Part shown: positions 18,535 through 26,367 of the stretch, in pieces
Layout of the letters: each line of letters starts with the position of its first letter
How positions within the stretch are numbered: the stretch's first letter is position 1
Assembly (NCBI GenBank): GCA_905209085.1
Contig: CAJLRM010000002.1
Location: 186,001 to 250,000, forward strand
DNA length: 64,000 nt
Direction: 5' to 3'
DNA from: an uncultured Eubacteriales bacterium
Lineage (GTDB): Bacteria > Bacillota > Clostridia > Christensenellales > Borkfalkiaceae
The notes under the pieces: model-generated
Databases searched by the model: none
The model's input: only the letters and a program-made list of their open reading frames with translations
Told to the model about the DNA's origin: nothing
Position numbers and translations under genes: made by a program

Positions 18535-19101
18535 TTACAGTTTGAGGCGGTCGAAAACTTTACATTCGTCGCCGAGGTCTTTCCAAAGGAGTTCGTTGTT
18601 CTCCAAAAGGAGGTAGGAATGGGGCGTATCGTTTTTAGGGAGCGCGACGGAGCCGCAATTCGCATACAGAACGCCGCCTTTGATCTCTTTATGGCAGGGG
18701 ACGTGAAAATGCCCGTTTAAGAGGATTTCGCCCGCGGAGAGGGGCGGGGGATTGTCCGCGTCGAAGAGGTGCCCGTGCGTGGCGTACAGCACTTTTCCCG
18801 CGGCGAACAACAGCGCGTAATCCGCCATGACGGGAAATTCCAGCATCATCTGATCCACTTCCGCGTCGCAGTTTCCGCGCACGCAGAGGATTTTTTCTTT
18901 AAGCGGATTGAGGAGTTCCGCCACCTTTTTGGGCGCGTACCCGTCGGGCAGTTCGTTTCTCGGTCCGTGATAGAGGAGATCTCCGAGCAGCAGAAGCTTC
19001 TCGGACTTTTCCCGCTCGCAGGCGGCGACGAGTTTTTCGCACCAATGCGCCGAACCGTGTATATCCGACGCGATCATTATTTTTTCATCGATTTTCGACA
19101 T
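18535..19101 (-). CDS. yfcE: YfcE-type metallophosphoesterase
   Basis: A 188-residue calcineurin-like phosphodiesterase. Metal-binding motifs are in order: SDIHG (D13, H15), GDLLYHGPR, RGNCD, ATHGH and NGHFHVP. Length and motifs match YfcE, a manganese-dependent phosphodiesterase of unknown natural substrate. It starts 13 bases after the stop of the HAD phosphatase, so the two form a leftward operon ending at the 18443-18482 terminator. Confidence 0.92.
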   Translation of the reverse strand: MSKIDEKIMIASDIHGSAHWCEKLVAACEREKSEKLLLLGDLLYHGPRNELPDGYAPKKVAELLNPLKEKILCVRGNCDAEVDQMMLEFPVMADYALLFAAGKVLYATHGHLFDADNPPPLSAGEILLNGHFHVPCHKEIKGGVLYANCGSVALPKNDTPHSYLLLENNELLWKDLGDECKVFDRLKL

Positions 19102-19114
19102 TGGATTCTCCTTT

Positions 19115-19918
19115 TTATGCGTTTTGAAAATTTTTCAAGAGATTTCCGATCGTGAGCAACACGCCCTTGTCCGCATTGCGGGGCACGATCTCTTCCGCGA
19201 TTTTCTTGATGGCGGGAACGGCGTTTTCCACCGCGCGGGAATGGGTGCAGGCGCGCAGCATCCCCTCGTCGTTCATGTGGTCCCCGAACGCCATGCATTC
19301 CCCGGGCGAAAACCCGAGCATTCGCTGTATTTCCTTCACCGCCTCGCCCTTGTCCGCGGTCGCGGCGGAAACGTCGCACCAATAGGCGCCCGACAGAGTG
19401 AGTTTCACTCCGTTCAGGAGGGCGGGAAGCACCCGCATGGCGTGGTTTTCGGCGCCGCTCTCGTCGAATACGGAAATTTTGCAGACGGGCTCTGTGCGGA
19501 TGCATTCATCGAGATTGTCCACCTTCACGCAGCGGGTATACGCGGCTCGGGCGCGGGAAAAGAACGGCTCCTCCGCGTTTTCGACGTAAGCGTTTTCCGC
19601 TCCGCAGAGAATGGGAAAAAGACCTCCCGCGCCGCGCACAGCGTCGAGCGCGTCCTTGACGAGAGAAACGGGAATGGGATTTAAATAGACGATCTCGCCG
19701 CCCCGCTTGACGAGCGCGCCGTTTTCGCAGATGAAGAGCAGTTTTTCCCACACGGGAAAAAATAATTTTTTTAAGTTCGCGTATTGTCTGCCGCTTGCGG
19801 GCGCGAATAGAATCCCGCGTTCAAAAAGGCGTCGGGCTAAGGGAAAGATCTCCTCGGACAGAGCGCCGTGTTCGTCGAGCAAGGTCCCGTCGAGGTCGGT
19901 GGCGATAAATTTGATCAT
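19115..19918 (-). CDS. Cof-type HAD-IIB phosphatase
   Basis: A 267-residue sugar-phosphate or nucleotide phosphatase of the HAD superfamily. Motif I is DLDGTLL near residue 8, motif III Lys lies in the SAATADKGEAV segment, and motif IV is FGDHMNDEGML. The cap domain between residues 80 and 190 marks subclass IIB. The ATG at 19918 was chosen for AAGGAC before it and the MIKFIATDLDGT start common to the family; the longer open frame upstream is not supported. First gene of an operon with yfcE. Confidence 0.9.
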   Translation of the reverse strand: MIKFIATDLDGTLLDEHGALSEEIFPLARRLFERGILFAPASGRQYANLKKLFFPVWEKLLFICENGALVKRGGEIVYLNPIPVSLVKDALDAVRGAGGLFPILCGAENAYVENAEEPFFSRARAAYTRCVKVDNLDECIRTEPVCKISVFDESGAENHAMRVLPALLNGVKLTLSGAYWCDVSAATADKGEAVKEIQRMLGFSPGECMAFGDHMNDEGMLRACTHSRAVENAVPAIKKIAEEIVPRNADKGVLLTIGNLLKNFQNA

Positions 19919-20548
19919 AAAAAGTCCTTGACTGCCGCGGTGCGGCCGATTGCCGAAAAAAGGGGAAGAGAGGGGAAAGAGGCGCGCTTGCGGCGCGCCG
20001 CATATGCGGACGCCCGCACCCGACCTTTTTTCGCCCCGCATAGGCAGCGAGAAAGAGAAATTTCGATTTTTTAAAAGCGCGCGGCGATAAGCCGACGGTC
20101 TTGATTTCGGGAAGCTCTCAGGCAGAAGCTTTGGAAGGGGTTACGTCCGACGGCAAATTTCGCTCCGTAAGAAGGGGAGTTTTATATCCGATTCACGGCG
20201 GACGCATAGCAGGCATGGAGGAAAGATACGTTTTACTCTGTAAAAAGGACCTCTTTGCCGTCAATTCGCGGCGGGCGCGCAACAAGCGTCGCGGAAAATT
20301 CGTCCTGCTTCTAAGAGGGAACGTTTTATGCCTGACTTGGAATGGACGACAAGACCGCAAAAAAAGCTTCTCTTTGCGCCGTTCGATGACGTTTTGTACC
20401 CGCTTTCCTTGGGCGCCGTAACCCGTTGTGAAAAGGATTTTCCCTTCGCGCTTTTATACCGTTTTTCACGTTTGGCGCCTGACTTTCCTCCTGCGGCTCC
20501 GACATTTTCAAACGGCGCCCCTTTGCGGTGGCGCCGTCCTTTCTGCAA
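19919..20548. other. Intergenic region between converging/leftward units
   Basis: About 630 bases with no supported gene. A rightward frame from 20101 has no good ribosome site, odd composition and no resemblance to a family. The only clear element is the leftward terminator at 20504-20537. Confidence 0.45.
20504..20537 (-). terminator. Terminator of the MDR dehydrogenase gene
   Basis: On the minus strand ACGGCGCC (20530-20537) pairs with GGCGCCGT (20512-20519), followed by TTGAAAATG. The T run is weak. Confidence 0.55.
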
Positions 20549-21547
20549 TCAGAAAATAAATTTGAAAATATCTATCTCTTCGGGCAGGTTTCCGCCCTCC
20601 GCCACGAGCGCCGCGTACTTTTTGAGCGTTTCGGGCAGCTGTTCTTCGGGGAAGCTCCGATAGGGGAACTCCGAGAAATTCACCGCCTTATTGGCGAGGA
20701 TATTGATCGCCGTGGAAACGAATTCCCTGCTCTCCGTAATGCCCTTGATGGAGAGATTGTTTTTGAGCGCGTTTTCGAGATTGATGGCGAGATTTTTTCC
20801 CACGGGCGCGCAATAGGCGACGTATGCCCCGCGCGCGACGAGCGAAAAGAGCGTGGAAGGCTCGCTCTTGTTTGCGAAGGCGAGATACACCGCCGCGTCC
20901 GCGAGCTTTCCGCCCGTCACTTGCAGGATATGCTCCTTCAACGTTTCGTCATTGGGATAAGTATAATAAATCCCGCTCTTTTTCGCTCTGCTGAGCCGTT
21001 CCGCGTTGTTGTCCGCGAGAATGGGCACGGCGCGGTGGTAGATGAGGATCTGACAGAGCACGTTGCCGTAAAGCCCGCCCCCCATGACGAGGACGTGCTG
21101 ACCGATGGAGATATGCAGCTCGTCGACGACGTGTTCCGCCATGGCGACGGCGTCGATGAGGAAAGCGGCCTCGTCGGAAACGGAAACGGGGAGCGCATAG
21201 GCGTCCTCGGTCCCCGCGAGAGCGAAATCGCGGTAAAAGCCGCAGGCGGTTTCGCCCGCGATGCGGATGCCGTCGGGCGCGCACTCGTCCTCGGTGACGG
21301 ACGCGAGGTAGACCCTGTCCCCTTTTTGGAGATAGGAATCCTTTTCCGCTTCCGTGACCTGACCGATGGCGAATCTTCCGGGGACGACGGGGTATTTCAC
21401 TCTCGTTGCGCCCGAAAAGACGGCGACGTCCGCTTCGGAAAGGAGCGCCTTGGTCACTTTGACTTTTACGTCGTCTTTTCCGCGCACCAGATCGGGCGCT
21501 TCCTCGCGCTGTAAATTATGGGGGGAATTTAATTGCCAAACTTTCAT
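20549..21547 (-). CDS. Medium-chain dehydrogenase/reductase family protein
   Basis: A 332-residue protein with the alcohol-dehydrogenase layout: GroES-like N-terminal domain (KVTKALLSEADVAVFSG, VVPGRFAIGQVTE) and a Rossmann domain with VLVMGGGLYGN for the cofactor. The usual catalytic Cys/His zinc ligands and the GHE motif are altered (PGRFAIGQV in place of PGHEFSGVV), so it may lack catalytic zinc or have a changed substrate. The ATG at 21547 has AAGGACGG before it. A minus-strand promoter sits at 21610-21638, divergent from rpmE. Confidence 0.78.
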   Translation of the reverse strand: MKVWQLNSPHNLQREEAPDLVRGKDDVKVKVTKALLSEADVAVFSGATRVKYPVVPGRFAIGQVTEAEKDSYLQKGDRVYLASVTEDECAPDGIRIAGETACGFYRDFALAGTEDAYALPVSVSDEAAFLIDAVAMAEHVVDELHISIGQHVLVMGGGLYGNVLCQILIYHRAVPILADNNAERLSRAKKSGIYYTYPNDETLKEHILQVTGGKLADAAVYLAFANKSEPSTLFSLVARGAYVAYCAPVGKNLAINLENALKNNLSIKGITESREFVSTAINILANKAVNFSEFPYRSFPEEQLPETLKKYAALVAEGGNLPEEIDIFKFIF

Positions 21548-21609
21548 GAACCGTTCCGTCCTTGTTTTTTGCCGCAAAAAAAACTTCGGCAAAAACGTTG
21601 CTTGAAATC

Positions 21610-21638
21610 AGTATAGCGCATTTGCATGAATTTTGCAA
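21610..21638 (-). promoter_or_regulatory. Promoter of the MDR gene
   Basis: On the minus strand TTGCAA (21633-21638), 17-base spacer, TATACT (21610-21615). Confidence 0.6.
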
Positions 21639-21667
21639 CTATTTTTTGCAAATTCCCGCAAAAACAG

Positions 21668-21696
21668 TTGACGGAGGGTAAAAAAAGCGTTATAAT
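21668..21696 (+). promoter_or_regulatory. Promoter of rpmE
   Basis: TTGACG (21668-21673), 17-base spacer, TATAAT (21691-21696), 48 bases before the rpmE start. Confidence 0.8.
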
Positions 21697-21743
21697 GGGA
21701 AAGCATCTGAATGGAAAGCACACGAAACAGCGAGGTGATAAGA

Positions 21744-21947
21744 ATGAAAGCTGATATACATCCCAAATATCACGAAGTAACAGTAGTCTGTGCTTGCGGA
21801 GCCACGTTCAAGACGGGAACGACGAAAGACGGGGACGTTCTGAAAGTGGATATTTGCAGCAATTGCCATCCTTTCTTCACGGGCAAACAGAAGCTGGTGG
21901 ATACCGGTGGACGTATCGATAAGTTCAAGAAAAGATACGGTATGTAA
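21744..21947 (+). CDS. rpmE: Ribosomal protein bL31
   Basis: A 67-residue 50S subunit protein. It starts MKADIHPKY, carries CACGATF and CSNCHPFFTGKQ, and ends RYGM, all typical of bL31. The CxC and CxxC pairs mark the zinc-binding (C+) form. The ATG at 21744 has GAGGTGAT before it; an earlier ATG (21711) has no ribosome site and adds residues foreign to the family. A terminator follows, and the translation genes prmC and prfA lie downstream. Confidence 0.96.
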   Translation: MKADIHPKYHEVTVVCACGATFKTGTTKDGDVLKVDICSNCHPFFTGKQKLVDTGGRIDKFKKRYGM

Positions 21948-21964
21948 AGGAAGAAACGAAACGG

Positions 21965-22000
21965 GCTTTAAGGTGTCTTTTCATCTTAAAGCTTTTTTTT
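21965..22000 (+). terminator. Terminator after rpmE
   Basis: Stem GCTTTAAG (21965-21972) with CTTAAAGC (21985-21992), followed by eight T. Confidence 0.8.
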
Positions 22001-22171
22001 GTATGTGGAGAGCGCCGTTTCTTTTTAAGTCTGCCGCCGGGAAAAAGCTCTGTCCGGCGGTTGAGGAAAGCGAAAGAGAGGGGCTTTCAGTCAAAGCGCC
22101 GCGCGGGATCGCCGCGCCGCGTTAGAAAAAATAAAAATAGCCGGCTTTGCGGCGGCATATAATATATCCCT

Positions 22172-24022
22172 ATGAAAAATACAGAGAAACGAAAAAAGAC
22201 AAAATCGGAACCGGGAAAAGCCTGCACGTATATCGGCGGTCAGGCGGTGATGGAGGGCGTCATGATGCGGGGCAAGTGCGCGATGGCGACGGCGGTGCGC
22301 GACGGCGAAGGCAACGTTCAGGTGGAGTCGGAACGCCTGACGCCCCCCGAAAAGCGCAGCCGTTTTTCCCGCCTGCCCTTTGTGCGCGGCGTGGTGAATT
22401 TCGTCAATTCCCTCGTCGTGGGCAACCGCGTTTTGATGCGCAGCGCCGAAGTGGCGGAAGGGGACGACGAACAGCCCTCCAAAGCGGAAAAATGGCTCGC
22501 GGAAAAGCATAAAATCAACCTCAACGCCCTCCTGAACGGAGTGGCGACAATCCTCGGCATCGTTCTCGCCGTTCTCATCTTCGTGCTGGTGCCGCAGGCG
22601 CTCACGCAGCTGACGGGCTTTCGGACGACGGGGCTTCAAGGGCTTTGGTTCAACCTCATCGAGGGCGGCATCCGCATCGCCATTTTCATCCTGTATATTC
22701 TCGGCATCTCCCTGATCAAAACGCTGCGCAGAGTGTATATGTATCACGGCGCCGAACATAAGACGATCACCTGTTTCGAGCGCGGTCTTCCCCTGACGGT
22801 GGAGAACGTCCGCGAATGTTCCCGCGTGCACGACAGGTGCGGCACCACTTTTCTCTTTTTAGTCATGGTGGTGAGCATTCTCGTGTTTTCGCTCGCCAAC
22901 GCGCTGGTGGGGACGTACATTTACACGGGGCATAAGACGCTCGATTTCTTTATCCGCCTTTGCTTCAAGCTCCTGATGCTGCCCGTGGTGGCGGGCGTTT
23001 CCTACGAGGTGCTGCGGGCGCTCGCGAAAACGCGGAATAAATTTTTCCTCATTTTCAAAGCGCCCGGACTTTTGTTGCAGCGCATTACCACCAAAGAACC
23101 CGACGACGGCATGATCGAGTGCGCGATCGCGGCGTTCCAAAGGGTGTACGATATGGACGCGGATCCGACCATTCCCGAAACGGTCTTTGCCACGGCGTGC
23201 AAGATGACCGAACTTTTGACGAATACCAAAAAGCGCTTTAAGGACAACGGGATCGACGAAGAGGAAGCGGAGTGGATTTTCTCCATTCTGTTGAATATTC
23301 CCAAGAGCGCCGTCAATACGGAGGAGCATATCCTCAAAGTGGCGCAGGTGAAAGAGATTTTAAAAGTGGCGGACGAACGGCTGACGGGCAGACCTCTTTG
23401 GTACGTCATGGGCGACGCGGACTTTTACGGCTATAAAATCAAGGTGGACGAACGGGTGCTGATTCCCCGTCCCGAAACGGAGGAGCTTGCCCAGCAGGTG
23501 ATCGCTTCCGCGGAGGAGGGGGACAATATCCTCGACTTGTGCACGGGCAGCGGCGCGGTCGCCATCGCCGTGTATAAGGAGCTTGAAAAGAGCAGGCGCA
23601 AGGCGAACGTGACGGCGGCGGACGTAAGCGGGGACGCGCTGGCGCTCGCCCGAGAAAACGCGGAAACGAACGGCGCGGACGTCACCTTTGTGCAGTCCGA
23701 CCTCTTTTCCCGCATTCGCGGCAGATATAACATCATCGTCAGCAATCCCCCCTATATCCCGACGAAGGACATCGAGGGGCTGCAAAGGGAAGTAAGGGAA
23801 TTCGAACCCCGTTTGGCGCTCGACGGGGGCGAGGACGGTTTAGACTTTTACAGGCGCATCGCGCAGGAGGCGGGAAAATACCTCGTCCGCGGCGGAATGC
23901 TGATCATGGAAGTGGGCATGGGCGAAGCGGAAGACGTGGTAAAGCTGTTCAAGTACTGCGATTACGCGATGATCGTCAAGGATATGCAGGGCGTGGACCG
24001 CTTTGTCAAAATCGTGGTGTGA
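22172..24022 (+). CDS. prmC: DUF1385 membrane protein fused to PrmC release-factor methyltransferase
   Basis: One 616-residue frame joins two proteins that are usually neighbours. Residues about 17-310 are DUF1385: YIGGQAVMEGVMMRG, several membrane helices, MYHGAEHKTITCFERG and VHDRCGTTFLF. Residues about 330-616 are PrmC, which methylates the Gln of the GGQ motif in release factors: GRPLWYVMGDADFYG, RVLIPRPETEEL, SAM site DLCTGSGAVAIA and catalytic NPPY at N525. The substrate gene prfA starts 15 bases later. No stop or frameshift separates the halves. No Shine-Dalgarno precedes the ATG, and TATAAT lies 8 bases upstream of it. Confidence 0.93.
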   Translation: MKNTEKRKKTKSEPGKACTYIGGQAVMEGVMMRGKCAMATAVRDGEGNVQVESERLTPPEKRSRFSRLPFVRGVVNFVNSLVVGNRVLMRSAEVAEGDDEQPSKAEKWLAEKHKINLNALLNGVATILGIVLAVLIFVLVPQALTQLTGFRTTGLQGLWFNLIEGGIRIAIFILYILGISLIKTLRRVYMYHGAEHKTITCFERGLPLTVENVRECSRVHDRCGTTFLFLVMVVSILVFSLANALVGTYIYTGHKTLDFFIRLCFKLLMLPVVAGVSYEVLRALAKTRNKFFLIFKAPGLLLQRITTKEPDDGMIECAIAAFQRVYDMDADPTIPETVFATACKMTELLTNTKKRFKDNGIDEEEAEWIFSILLNIPKSAVNTEEHILKVAQVKEILKVADERLTGRPLWYVMGDADFYGYKIKVDERVLIPRPETEELAQQVIASAEEGDNILDLCTGSGAVAIAVYKELEKSRRKANVTAADVSGDALALARENAETNGADVTFVQSDLFSRIRGRYNIIVSNPPYIPTKDIEGLQREVREFEPRLALDGGEDGLDFYRRIAQEAGKYLVRGGMLIMEVGMGEAEDVVKLFKYCDYAMIVKDMQGVDRFVKIVV

Positions 24023-24037
24023 CGTGCGGAGTAAAGT

Positions 24038-25114
24038 ATGCTGAAAAGACTCGACGACATTTTAAAACGCTATGAATTTTTGTCCGCGCAGCTTGCCGAT
24101 CCCGCGGTGATCTCGGACATGGGCACGTGGCAGAAGTATTCCAAGGAACACTCGGAGATAGGGGAAACGGCGGAAAAGTATCTTCAATATCTCGCTTGCG
24201 AGAAGGAGATGAAAGAAGCCTTCGCGCAGGCGGAAACGGAGGGCGACAAGGAGATGCGGCAGCTGTTTTCCGACGAAGGCTATGCCTGTAAGGAAAAGCT
24301 TTCCGCGCTGAAAGAGGAACTCAAAATATTGCTGCTGCCCAAGGACAAGAACGACGAAAGGAGCTGTATTTTGGAGATCCGCGCGGGCGCGGGCGGGGAG
24401 GAAGCGGCGCTGTTTGCGGCGGAGCTTTGCCGTATGTATCAGAGCTACTGCGCGAATCACCGCTTGAAAATGGAGATCGCGGACAGTAACGAAACGGAGC
24501 TTGGCGGCGTCAAGGAAGCGGTGTATAACGTTTCGGGAAAGGGCGCGTATAAGCTTTTGAAGTACGAGAGCGGCGTGCACCGCGTGCAGCGGGTGCCCGA
24601 AACGGAAACGCAGGGACGGATCCATACGTCCACGGCGACGGTGGCGGTGCTGCCCGAGGCGGAGGACGTGGAGGTGGAGATAAACGATAAGGACATCCGC
24701 ATCGACATCTTCCATTCGGGGGGCGCGGGCGGGCAGAACGTCAATAAAGTGGCTTCGGCGGTGCGCATCACCCATTTCCCGACGGGGATCGTCGTCACTT
24801 GTCAGGACGAGCGCTCGCAGCTGAAAAATAAGGAACGGGCGTTCAAGGTCCTGCGTTCGCGGCTGTACGATTTTTATAACGGCCGCAGCGAAAAGGAGCG
24901 GACGGAAAACAGGCGCAGCCTCGTGGGGACGGGGGACAGGAGCGAGCGGATACGCACGTACAATTTCCCGCAGAGCCGCGTGACGGATCATCGGATCGGC
25001 GTAAGTCAATACAATTTGGACGCCTTTATCATGGGGGACATAGATTCCATGGTGGAAGCCCTTGCGCTTGCGGACAGAGAAGCGCAGCTCGCGGGGGAAA
25101 CGGAGGAAGAATAA
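24038..25114 (+). CDS. prfA: Peptide chain release factor 1
   Basis: A 358-residue class I release factor that reads UAA and UAG and triggers peptide release. The GGQ catalytic loop is seen in HSGGAGGQNVNKV near residue 230, with the family signature RITHFPTGIVV after it. The codon-recognition region has the RF1-type VHRVQRVPETE segment rather than the RF2 pattern. CGGAG lies before the ATG. It follows the PrmC fusion by 15 bases in one operon, and a terminator follows at 25117. Confidence 0.97.
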   Translation: MLKRLDDILKRYEFLSAQLADPAVISDMGTWQKYSKEHSEIGETAEKYLQYLACEKEMKEAFAQAETEGDKEMRQLFSDEGYACKEKLSALKEELKILLLPKDKNDERSCILEIRAGAGGEEAALFAAELCRMYQSYCANHRLKMEIADSNETELGGVKEAVYNVSGKGAYKLLKYESGVHRVQRVPETETQGRIHTSTATVAVLPEAEDVEVEINDKDIRIDIFHSGGAGGQNVNKVASAVRITHFPTGIVVTCQDERSQLKNKERAFKVLRSRLYDFYNGRSEKERTENRRSLVGTGDRSERIRTYNFPQSRVTDHRIGVSQYNLDAFIMGDIDSMVEALALADREAQLAGETEEE

Positions 25115-25116
25115 GA

Positions 25117-25150
25117 AAGGGCTTGCCTGTCGTCAGGCAAACCCTTTTTT
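25117..25150 (+). terminator. Terminator after prfA
   Basis: Twelve-base stem AGGGCTTGCCTG with CAGGCAAACCCT (one mismatch) around TCGT, followed by TTTTTT. Confidence 0.88.
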
Positions 25151-25248
25151 CGTTGACAAAGAAGAGATCGTTTGATATAATAAACATAAGCAATAAGGGG
25201 ATTCCTCGAAGGCGGTTAGCAATCCTCCCGTAAAAAGGAGGTGGTTTT

Positions 25249-25353
25249 ATGAGAAAAGAACTTATCGAACTTCTTTCGCTTTTGGTGAAAGAAGGTTACA
25301 TAATTTCTTTCCGTGTGACAAAGAGTAAAATCTATGTGACAATAAAGCAATAA
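25249..25353 (+). CDS. 34-residue protein, possible toxin of an antisense-controlled pair (copy 1)
   Basis: ATG preceded by AAAAAGGAGGTGG. The product is 34 residues: an amphipathic helix (KELIELLSLLVKEGY) then a likely beta hairpin (ISFRVTKSKIYVTIK). It shares the frame and the pattern MRK-8-LSxLV-GYI-SFRVTK-KI-T with the second copy at 25634, while the nucleotides differ much more, which suggests the protein is under selection. It is less hydrophobic than Fst/TxpA toxins, so a membrane-pore role is uncertain. The opposing promoter at 25447-25475 would make an antisense RNA to its 3' part. Confidence 0.65.
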   Translation: MRKELIELLSLLVKEGYIISFRVTKSKIYVTIKQ

Positions 25354-25385
25354 CCGCCCGAGCGCTGGTCACGTCGGCGGTTATT
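25349..25385. terminator. Hairpin between the converging transcripts, copy 1
   Basis: AATAACCGCC (25349-25358) pairs with GGCGGTTATT (25376-25385). It overlaps the stop codon of the small gene. The following bases are only moderately T-rich on each side, so it may be a weak bidirectional terminator. Confidence 0.6.
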
Positions 25386-25633
25386 ACTTTGTGTTTTAAC
25401 TACTTACGGGGCTAACCGTTTAGAGGTTTGCCCTTATTGTGATTTTATTATAGCACGAAAATTTTTCTTTGTCAACAAAAACGGAAATTTTGTTTTGGTT
25501 TTTTGTTTTGCCGTATTTAAAATAAATGAAAAGGCATTGACAAACGCTCCGATTTATATTATAATATCGCCAAGCAATAAGGGGATTCCTCGAAGGCGGT
25601 TAGCAATCCTCCCGTAAAAAGGAGGTGAGGCGT

Positions 25634-25738
25634 ATGAGAAAAGACTTTCTTTTGTTCCTGTCGTTCCTCGTGGACGCGGGGTACATAGTGTCTTTTCGCG
25701 TAACAAAGGATAAAATCTTTATTACAGTACGAAAATAA
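25634..25738 (+). CDS. 34-residue protein, possible toxin of an antisense-controlled pair (copy 2)
   Basis: ATG preceded by AAAAAGGAGGTGAGG. The 34-residue product has helix KDFLLFLSFLVDAGY and hairpin-like VSFRVTKDKIFITVRK, matching copy 1 residue for residue in length. It is more hydrophobic in the helix than copy 1. The stop codon sits in the left arm of the hairpin, exactly as in copy 1. The opposing leftward promoter implies antisense control. Confidence 0.65.
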   Translation: MRKDFLLFLSFLVDAGYIVSFRVTKDKIFITVRK

Positions 25739-25770
25739 CCGCCCTTGCGTTGACCTCGCGGGCGGTTATT
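25734..25770. terminator. Hairpin between the converging transcripts, copy 2
   Basis: AATAACCGCCC (25734-25744 region) pairs with GGGCGGTTATT (25760-25770). Covariation with copy 1 keeps the stem, extending it by one pair, while the loop differs. Confidence 0.6.
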
Positions 25771-25874
25771 GCAAAATAACTGTTACGGGGCTAACCGTTT
25801 AGAGGTTTGCCCTTATTGTGATTTTATTATAGCACGGCGATGGCGGAAAGTCAAGGTTTTTCATAAAAATTTTC

Positions 25875-25900
25875 AAGCTTCCTTTGGGAAGCTTTTTTGT
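25875..25900. terminator. Short terminator, possibly bidirectional
   Basis: AAGCTTCC (25875-25882) pairs with GGAAGCTT (25887-25894) around TTTG, followed by TTTTGTTT; leftwards it is followed by GAAAATTTTT. Confidence 0.7.
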
Positions 25901-26010
25901 TTAAAAAATGCCCGTAAGACTTTTGCCAATGTGAGAAATTATCATAAAAATTTTTTTACAGTTATTAACTGTAAGTGAAGACAAAGGAAAATAAAAATTA
26001 TATAATCGAT

Positions 26011-26217
26011 TTAGAATCCGTATAAATCGTTAGGCGTTATCTCGAACAAATTGCACAAAAAGACTAACTTTTCATAATCCAATTCGGTTTTTCCGCTTTC
26101 ATATCGGGCATAAGCGGGTTGCAGCATACCGAGTTTTTCCGCAACTTCTTTTTGCGTCATATGTTTATCTGTTCTCGCCTGTTTTAATCTTGCGCCTAAT
26201 GATTGCTTTAATGACAT
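26011..26217 (-). CDS. Small XRE-type HTH regulator
   Basis: A 68-residue XRE-family DNA-binding protein: LGARLKQARTDKHMTQKEVA starts the fold, LGMLQPAYARYESGKTE is the recognition region, and LFEITPNDLYGF closes it. AAGGAAA lies before the ATG. It is divergent from a second HTH gene at 26458, and the AT-rich region between holds two direct repeats (26253-26305) that overlap its own minus-strand -10, so it probably represses itself. Confidence 0.88.
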   Translation of the reverse strand: MSLKQSLGARLKQARTDKHMTQKEVAEKLGMLQPAYARYESGKTELDYEKLVFLCNLFEITPNDLYGF

Positions 26218-26252
26218 TTCCTTTTTTCCTAAGAATTGTAATTTTTTTAATT

Positions 26253-26305
26253 ATAGCAAAAAATGATATAAAATGCTCAACTTATAACAAAAAAAGATAT
26301 AAATG
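26253..26305. promoter_or_regulatory. Paired direct repeats, candidate operators
   Basis: ATAGCAAAAAATGATATAAA (from 26253) and ATAACAAAAAAAGATATAAA (from 26284) are near copies with starts 31 bases apart, close to three helical turns. The first overlaps a minus-strand TATAAT at 26250-26255. Confidence 0.55.
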
Positions 26306-26367
26306 TTGTCTATAAAACTAATTTTTAGGATTCGTTTTCGCGGATAGCGTCAGACAGATATAAATAA

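Larger units (their letters stand above)
25153..25475. repeat. Tandem module copy 1: putative type I toxin-antitoxin-like unit
   Basis: A self-contained unit with two converging consensus promoters. Rightward: TTGACA (25153-25158), 17 bases, TATAAT (25176-25181). Leftward: TTGACA (25470-25475), 17 bases, TATAAT (25447-25452). Each start region carries the same leader, CAATAAGGG then CGGTTAGC, so the ends form an inverted repeat (25191-25220 against 25411-25439). In the rightward leader CCTCC (25224-25228) can pair with GGAGG (25237-25241), hiding the ribosome site of the 34-codon gene. A hairpin at 25349-25385 lies where the two transcripts would meet. Confidence 0.7.
25537..25854. repeat. 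Tandem module copy 2: putative type I toxin-antitoxin-like unit
   Basis: Second copy, 62 bases after the first. Rightward promoter TTGACA (25537-25542), 17 bases, TATAAT (25560-25565). Leftward TTGACT (25849-25854), 17 bases, TATAAT (25826-25831). Leader bases 25575-25623 are identical to copy 1 from CAATAAGGGG through the SD hairpin, and the right end from the gctaaccg block onward is also nearly identical. The inner coding part has diverged, and the spacers of the promoters differ between copies while hexamers are kept. Confidence 0.7.

Noticed and set aside
20101..20421. 106-codon rightward frame in the gap before the MDR gene
   Set aside because: No ribosome site, no family resemblance, and a region of mixed composition suggesting chance openness.
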